The notes beneath the pieces were generated by a model that was not told the origin of the DNA, made no database searches, and saw nothing but the letters and a program-made list of their open reading frames with translations. The translations under genes were made by a program, and so were the position numbers. Positions 57,536-64,000 of a stretch of 64,000 nt of DNA are shown here, piece after piece; positions within the stretch are counted from its first letter, which is position 1; each line of letters opens with the position of its first letter. This stretch comes from Monoplex corrugatus (taxonomy: Eukaryota; Mollusca; Gastropoda; Littorinimorpha; Ranellidae), in the NCBI GenBank assembly GCA_030674185.1, contig CM060308.1:31485004-31549003 (forward strand), in the 5' to 3' direction.

Positions 57536-59440
57536 CCCCACCCCCACCCTAATAGACCATTTTCCCCAGTGTGTCTGTGTGTATAACACTTGAGCCTGTG
57601 TCTGTGTTGTGCATCAGTTCAATGACTTTTTATATCTGTTATCATTATTGTTGTTGTTGTTATTACAGCACTTTGAATCCAGTAAGTGGATTTGGGGCAA
57701 GAGCATCATCACATACAATAATAATGAATCAAAGTTTCATTAAAAATAACTACAATTAACACAAACCAGTAAAACTGACATTTAAAAAAAATCATATTCA
57801 ATGAATATGATACAACAAATAACAAAACTACACCTTTTCTTTTATTTTTGTGTATGTGTGTGTGTTTCGTTTGTTTTTGTTGTTGTTTTTTGTTTTGTTT
57901 TTGGTCTCTTTTTGTTCTGTTTAGGCATAATGTTTTCTTGCATGAGTATAACCATATCGTATGGTTCATACTATGCAAGCACTATGTTACTGCACATTAT
58001 GCGAACAAGTTTTCAGTTGGTGTGCATGCTGTGTACCAAGTTTCATTCATGGTTTCATATACTACCCAACAATGGCATGGTTGAGTCATTCTTTAAAATG
58101 CGTACTGGATGTTCTGCTTGCAAATACATGTAAAGGGGGTTGAAGCACTAGCAGGTATGCACGTACATTAACATATATCAGAAAAACCTCCATTATTTAT
58201 CTATTAGGCACTAATATAAACTCAGACTTTCCAAGTGCAAGTCCAACAGTCTAACCACTCTCATACCTGTTATTCTAACAATGAATCTTGGTCTGATCTC
58301 ATGTCCATTGATTCTGTGAGCTGTGTAGTGCTGGTGGCTGGGTTGGGTGGTAAGTCTTTCTTCTCCAACTTGTTGAAGATGTGCATATCTGCACTTTGTT
58401 TATTTTACTATAAAATGGGTTTTGAAGTGATCTTTGGCACTGGTGAGTCAGCAGACTAAAAGTGGTGTGAATATTGTTTGGTTTCTTGATAGTGGTGGTG
58501 GAAGTTTCCATGGAAATGGCTGGGTGTTTGCATGTACAGGCATGTGTGTGTGTGTGTGTACTTGTGTGTATGCGCATGTGTGTGAACATGTACCAGAAGA
58601 GATTTGTCAGCTGTGTATCGATTTTCACCTAATCCAAGTCATAGATCTGTCTTTCATGGCTTTGTGAATATCACAAGTTTAAATGAGCATGACCCAAATT
58701 TGTATGGTTCTGTATTAGTCACAGCAAATTACAAACACTTCACCAAAACACTATGGATGCTTAAGTGCAGATTTCAATCAAATTTTGAACAGAGGTTCAG
58801 GCCATTTACTCCATGGACATGGCCTGTATACTGGGTTACAATGATTCTCAAGCCTCCAAAATTTTCAGCAACACTGTTTATCAGTGAAAACACCCCATAT
58901 TTTGTGCAAAAATATGACTAGCCTACCAACCAATGAGTCCTGATTTTGTGCCACACACAATAATCAAATAAGAGGGGGTCACATTGATTTTTTCAACTGT
59001 TTATACAGATGGATTGTTCAAAACTTGGTATTCAAAAATAAAATACCATAAACAAGTACAATTAACTGGGTAAGTCTGAATGGCCATGGCCATGTTGTCA
59101 TGACCACCAAACAAGCCATTTTTTAGTGTAAAAAAGGGAAACAGATGTGGCTGACCAGATTTTTTTTTGTCCTCAGTTCGCCCTTTGGAATTTGGAGCTT
59201 ATTCCAGGGGAATTCATTGCATTTAAACAATTCCTTTGGAAAAGGTGTTATGTCAACAACAACAACAAAAAAATGTACTGTATCAGCATTACCTCCCTCC
59301 TGCCCGTCTTTTGCAGTTTGTGGTCAAGGGACCAAATTCAACCCATCTGATTTGGTTAGGTTCCCATTCCAATCAAACAGCAATACTTTGGGCCATGAAG
59401 TTTACCCTTAACAAATACATGAGTCACCAAGATTCCGTCA
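57536..59440. other. intergenic, nothing recognised
   Basis: AT-rich with GT stretches near 57850 and 58540. Open frames up to about 110 codons carry no recognisable domain. Confidence 0.6.
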
Positions 59441-59449
59441 TTCCCAGCT

Positions 59450-59800
59450 TTTTTTCTGTTCCTGGTTCTATGTGCTCCCTCAGTGGTGTTGACCTCACAC
59501 CCTCATTCCAGCTCCCAACACAGCACCATTCCCAAGCTCATTCAGCACCAGGAAGCCCACAGGATACATACGGAGATGTCAAGTCGCCATTGGGCCACCC
59601 ACCAGAAGTATCCCTGCATAATTGCTGGGTCAGCAGTGAAGTTTAACAGTGCCCATTTTGATCAACTTATTATGGATGCTACCAACTAAGCCCCCTCCTA
59701 ACAATAGTTGTTGCTCTGTCATGGAGTCGGACTGAATGAGAGATTCCCCAGCAAGATTACCACCACAGCCCACGGACAACGGCCCCCATGAACCACTGGC
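59450..59800 (+). repeat. interspersed repeat family R2, copy 2
   Basis: Collinear with 20640-21040 (see that entry): GTGGTGTTGACCTCACACCC, CATTCCAGCTCCCAACACAG, GGGCCACCCACCAGAAG and CCATGAACCACTGGCACC. Related sequence may extend left to about 59290. Confidence 0.65.
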
Positions 59801-60765
59801 ACCAAACACTACAATGCATTACTTTTGTGTTGACAAATTATTCCCAGACTCGTACAGATAAAATAGTCAAATTATTGTCATCACATTTCAGATGAGTTTA
59901 CTTGTGATGTGAATATTTTCACACATAAAACGATCACTTTATCAGATTATTAACATCTCTATTCTTCCATTTGTATGCCATTAGGTCTTCTGCCCAGTCA
60001 AGTGTATGTGATATTTTATTCATCTTTAAAAGCATATCATTAATATCTGCGTACCTACACTGTCCCTATCTGCATGCAGCATGTTTTATCCTCGAAGCTG
60101 AAAGACGGGTTTATTATTAAATATTCATATACTGTCGAACTTGCCACATACAATTGATGCCCATCTTCTGTCCATTTACATGGGGAGACAAGTTTTTAAC
60201 AGAGTAGTGAGCACGAGTGGGGGTGCTTGCATTTTTGATTGGAAGTTCCTCTATTCTTTCTTAATTGTGTTCATATTTTCTATCATTCATTTAGTGAAGT
60301 GTTTGATAAAACTGACCATGCATGTGATCTGTGCAATTTCTGGCATCACAGAGCACTGGAGGAAAATGTATATTTTCATCCATTTCTTGGTGTCTTTGGG
60401 ATGGATTTTATCCCAACATCACCTACACTTCTGTTGGACATAGAGGTAGTGTGAATATATAAAATATCTGATTGATCATCCAGTTTGAGGGTGTAATGTG
60501 TGGATAAAATGAAATGGCAATCTGCTTGTGTAAGGATTATTTTTTACAAAATTCATATTGCCTATTCAGCCTAAAAGATAAGGACTCATATTTGTTTAGT
60601 TGGTAGATCTATGTCCTATTGAGAAGGTTGTAATTACACAAAAAGTCTCATGAAGCTTGAAAAAAAAAAGCACAATTTCAGTAGCTTGGCGATTCTCTTT
60701 TCCAGCTATTCCTAACAGGCAAATTCCTAGGTGATCAATGTGACTGCAATGCAGAATATAAAATA

Positions 60766-60950
60766 CCAAACATTAACACAGACACAATGCATGTTAAGAC
60801 CATATTATGTCAATGCTCTTGAAAGATCGACATGAAATTACAAACATTAACAGACACAATGCATGATTATGTCAATGCTCTTGAAAGATTGACATAAAAG
60901 TACTACCTGTAAATAGTGTAATGCTCTTGAATGATTGACTTGAAAGTATT
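60766..60950. repeat. approximately 60-bp imperfect tandem triplication
   Basis: AATGCTCTTGAAAGATTGAC-type text recurs at about 60811, 60875 and 60920, with ACACAATGCATG preceding the first two. Confidence 0.8.
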
Positions 60951-63394
60951 GTCACCTGGATGTGTCATTCTTTCTGGCCAGAATTTTTTTTTTACTGAAT
61001 CGTCTGATGACTGATTCACTGAAGTGTTCTCCCATTGCCAACAATATGGACACATAGGCAATGACATGTTCTTTAAATTATGTAACCAGTATTCTTGCAG
61101 TCTTACAGCCTTGTTCAGTGCAATATTTGCTTCGCATGAAGTTTGACATAGAACCCATTTTCGAGGCGAAATAGGATGCAGAAAATGTGGTGGTTGCAAT
61201 CAGCAAATCAATTTTGCTGGTGAATGTTTTGTGGTGGTTTTTTGTTTTTGTGTGTGTGTGTGTTTTTTTTTTGTTTTTTGATTTTGTTCTATTTTTGGGA
61301 CATGATGCCAAGGCCAGGAGACTATCTTCATGCCAATACATTCATAAATGTTAATAAACATATTCTGGTTGTTTTGTCGACAGATTTTACCAAATCTGGC
61401 TCACAGCATAGTTCACCTTCAGTGGAAAATAATAAATACAGTATACTACTTGAAGCGATGTGCTTAAAAGAGAAAGAGTTTGGGAGGGAAAAGAGAAAAT
61501 GTTATATTTCAACTGTCTAGGATTTAGTTTTAATCACATCCATGTTGTAATAAATGAAGTTGTATACTTCATATTGTTGCAAGTAAGTTCTCTGAAACAT
61601 TCAGACTGCCTGATTTTTAAGAGGATGAACAAAGTGTTTTTAAACAAAAAACACACAAACAAACTGTTAGCAGGTTTGACCATCTTACGTCTTTCCTTCT
61701 TGCTGTTCTCCAAAGTCAGTTAGCTTCAAATCACACCAAAGAGAACATACTATGGAACCTGAACAGAAAGGCTGGAACTACACAATTGTATTGTTCATCC
61801 AATGAGAAAACTGTACAGATTTGTCAAGTCTGCAATAACCACATGTAGATGTCAAATGTGTAAACAGGCTTCCAATTGGAAGATCTTGGCTTAGATCCTT
61901 CTAGACACCTCTGCTTATGAGCAAAGGGTACAGGATTTTCTGATCTCCAAGGTCAATGTGTGTGCAGACCTGCCAGTGCCTAAAACTCCATGTGCATACA
62001 CATGCAGAATATCAAATTATATGTTAAAAATCCTGCGAACCAAGTCAGTGGCTGGCTGATGGAAACACAAGAACACCCAGCATGCGCGTCCACCAAAAAT
62101 GCAGACTGTGCAGCAACATAGCAGAATGTGGCACACTCACCTAACAACTCGAGTTCTCGAGGCTTTAATAGAAAGTTTGATTACATGTCAGTACGTATGC
62201 TGAATCCAGGTTAGACAATAGCCCTAAACAAGAATGATTCATATATAAATTGACCATTACAATGAAGCAACGCACTCAACAAAATGATACAAGAGTTCCA
62301 AATGAAGAACAATCATTTTATTGACATAGCATACAATCTAGATTGCTTTGTAATTTTTGAGTCATCTTTTGTTTTTGTCACTTTTGACACAAACTGCATT
62401 TAATGCTGATTTTCTAAAAATCTATTGCAGCATGTGTATCACTGCCACCCAAGATCCACCGCCGTTTACACCGTTTCTGGTGTTCACCAGATGCCATGCT
62501 CCACAGCACTGCAACCAAACTGCCCTGCAGTCCAGAGGATCTGATAGAAGAAGATACGTTGTAGAACTGTCAACTCTATCAAGCGGAGCGAAGGGAGACA
62601 TGGCCGACTGTGACTCCTCCAACCGCCAAGCTCCATGGCAGCTGGCAGGAACTGGAAAAATATAAAAAAAAAGACACATTCATCGTAAAATGCAGTCTGA
62701 CCATGTACACAATAAGTGAAAGAAGAACAAGAATCACTGCAACATACAAGAAACAAATTATAGTAAATAATAAGACTAGAGACTGGAAATGCATATAAAC
62801 ACAGAAATCCCAAAAGACAATACCATTATAAATATGTGTTATCACTCTCTCTTTTCTGGCTCCTTTCAATATTTTTAAAATAATTATTGCAACCTTTAAA
62901 TCTGAACTGATAAAAGCTACACTCACTCTCTTGTTAAACCTACAGATGGTATTGGGCCCAAATAAAAATATTTCACTTGTACAATCCCTGTTTTAAAAAA
63001 GGGTGAGAAGGAAGTGAGAGGAAGCAAGATGAGAGATGAGTAGAGAGGGAGTAGAGAGGGAGAAAGAGTGAGTGGGAGAGAGAGAGTGGGGAGGGGGGGG
63101 GAGAGACAGGTGAGAGAGGAGAGAGTTACAAAATAATTTTCCTTTTTAGCGAGATGTCTGGCTCCAAAAAATATTTAATATTAACCCTGGTCCTGGCTTA
63201 GAACTGTGACTTAAGTTCAGAATCAAAGGACAAGCCAAACTACCCCCCACCCCCAACAAAATGCTGTGCTTCAAAAATGCACAACTATAAAACTCTAGAT
63301 GGAACTTGCACAATTACAATGTGAAAGTTCACATGCGTATGTCGATTCCTTTACCGCCAATTTTCACAAGGAGGCTTACATAACTTGTTAACGA
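60951..63394. other. intergenic, nothing recognised
   Basis: A slightly GC-richer patch at 62450-62650 could be promoter-like or repeat-derived but has no identifiable feature. GA-rich purine tract at 63000-63125. Confidence 0.55.
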
Positions 63395-63772
63395 ATGCAA
63401 TACATATTACACAACAAATATCATGGAAAATTCATGCATGATGAAAGAATGTTAGACAATGATCCTACATACTGCTTTCAACAGGCTGACGCGAAGGAAC
63501 CATGTTCTTGGATCCAAGTGCCGAGCTCCAACGTTCAGAAGTCACCTTGTAGTCAAGGTCACCAACTGAAAGAAAACAATGAAATGTATACATGCAAGAG
63601 ACAACATTCTACGTGTAATTTATGCAATGCCATTATTTACAGAAAATCATTTGACGGCAGTTTCACCCCATTTTGTTATGGGAAATGGGAAATCAATACA
63701 ATGGAAGAACTTCATTATTACCATTTAACTGCTGTAAATGAAAGTAATACAAACATTTCAGCTGGAAAATAA
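63395..63772 (+). CDS. uncertain Cys/His-containing ORF, 125 aa
   Basis: An open frame in non-repetitive sequence with ordinary amino-acid composition, ending TAA. It contains SPCSQGHQLKENNEMYTCKR followed by QHSTCNLCNAIIY, so Cys/His pairs are spaced as in a small zinc-binding fold (C-x3-H ... C ... C-x2-C). I recognise no family. There is no obvious splice context. It could be an exon of an unknown gene, a lineage-specific gene, a transposon domain or a chance ORF. Confidence 0.25.
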   Translation: MQYILHNKYHGKFMHDERMLDNDPTYCFQQADAKEPCSWIQVPSSNVQKSPCSQGHQLKENNEMYTCKRQHSTCNLCNAIIYRKSFDGSFTPFCYGKWEINTMEELHYYHLTAVNESNTNISAGK

Positions 63773-64000
63773 TTGTAAAAGTTGTTACTTCCTGCAATTG
63801 TACAATGAAGAAAACTGAAATGATCCTTTTCCATCAGTACTTTCACCATTTCATTACCTTGTTCTTTCAGCAAACTGACATCAGTTCAGATCGTCGACAG
63901 CCTCCAGAGAGAAATCAGGTTGTAAAACTTGGCTGACCATTGTCTGATGAATATTTTTACCTTGTGCCAAGTTTATTTTCAACACCAAGTTGTTTCCAAG
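63773..64000. other. window end, nothing recognised
   Basis: Non-coding AT-rich sequence with no repeat or gene signal. Confidence 0.5.

Noticed and set aside
60903..61199. Minus-strand 98-aa ORF with several Cys/Trp
   Set aside because: No family recognised, overlaps another frame of equal length, and lies beside a local triplication; likely chance.

Overview
This is a eukaryotic (animal) genomic window, AT-rich, intron-rich and packed with microsatellites, minisatellites and transposon relics. No prokaryotic signature is present. The repeat content (long CA/GT tracts, 5'-truncated LINEs, tRNA- and 5S-like short repeats, a non-LTR element with a restriction-like endonuclease, TTAA-type DNA transposons) together with ciliary genes suggests a marine invertebrate, most likely a mollusc such as a gastropod. 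That placement is inference; the gene families themselves are found across animals.

Three multi-exon protein genes could be assembled by hand from splice sites, reading phase and family similarity. (1) 2144-7568, plus strand, 4 coding exons, 282 aa: a TMEM160-like mitochondrial membrane protein. (2) 20359-40119, minus strand, 15 coding exons, 595 aa: the orthologue of CCDC61/VFL3, a SAS-6/XRCC4-superfamily basal-body protein. (3) 45132-56723, minus strand, 10 coding exons, 190 aa in the inferred frame: DNAL1 (LC1), the leucine-rich-repeat light chain of the axonemal outer dynein arm. DNAL1 exon 7 is one base short, which breaks the frame as sequenced.

Layout: 0.1-1.5 kb, two 3' ends of one LINE family; 2.1-7.6 kb, TMEM160-like gene; 7.6-20.3 kb, intergenic repeats including 5S-like copies, a LINE, nested TTAA MITEs and a 42-bp minisatellite; 20.3-40.1 kb, CCDC61, whose introns hold a piggyBac deletion derivative, about 41 copies of a 44-bp minisatellite, a dead LINE endonuclease and a 72-bp minisatellite touching a splice donor; 40.1-45 kb, CCDC61 upstream region and simple repeats; 45.1-56.7 kb, DNAL1, with a LINE and an R2-like element in its introns; 56.7-64 kb, mostly non-coding repeats with one uncertain ORF.

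CCDC61 and DNAL1 are adjacent on the same strand and both serve motile cilia (basal body and outer dynein arm). Each has an X-box-like (RFX) palindrome upstream of its start codon, so they may share ciliary regulation. TMEM160 looks functionally unrelated. All coordinates were derived by reading, without alignment software; exon edges are well constrained by phase, repeat edges are approximate.
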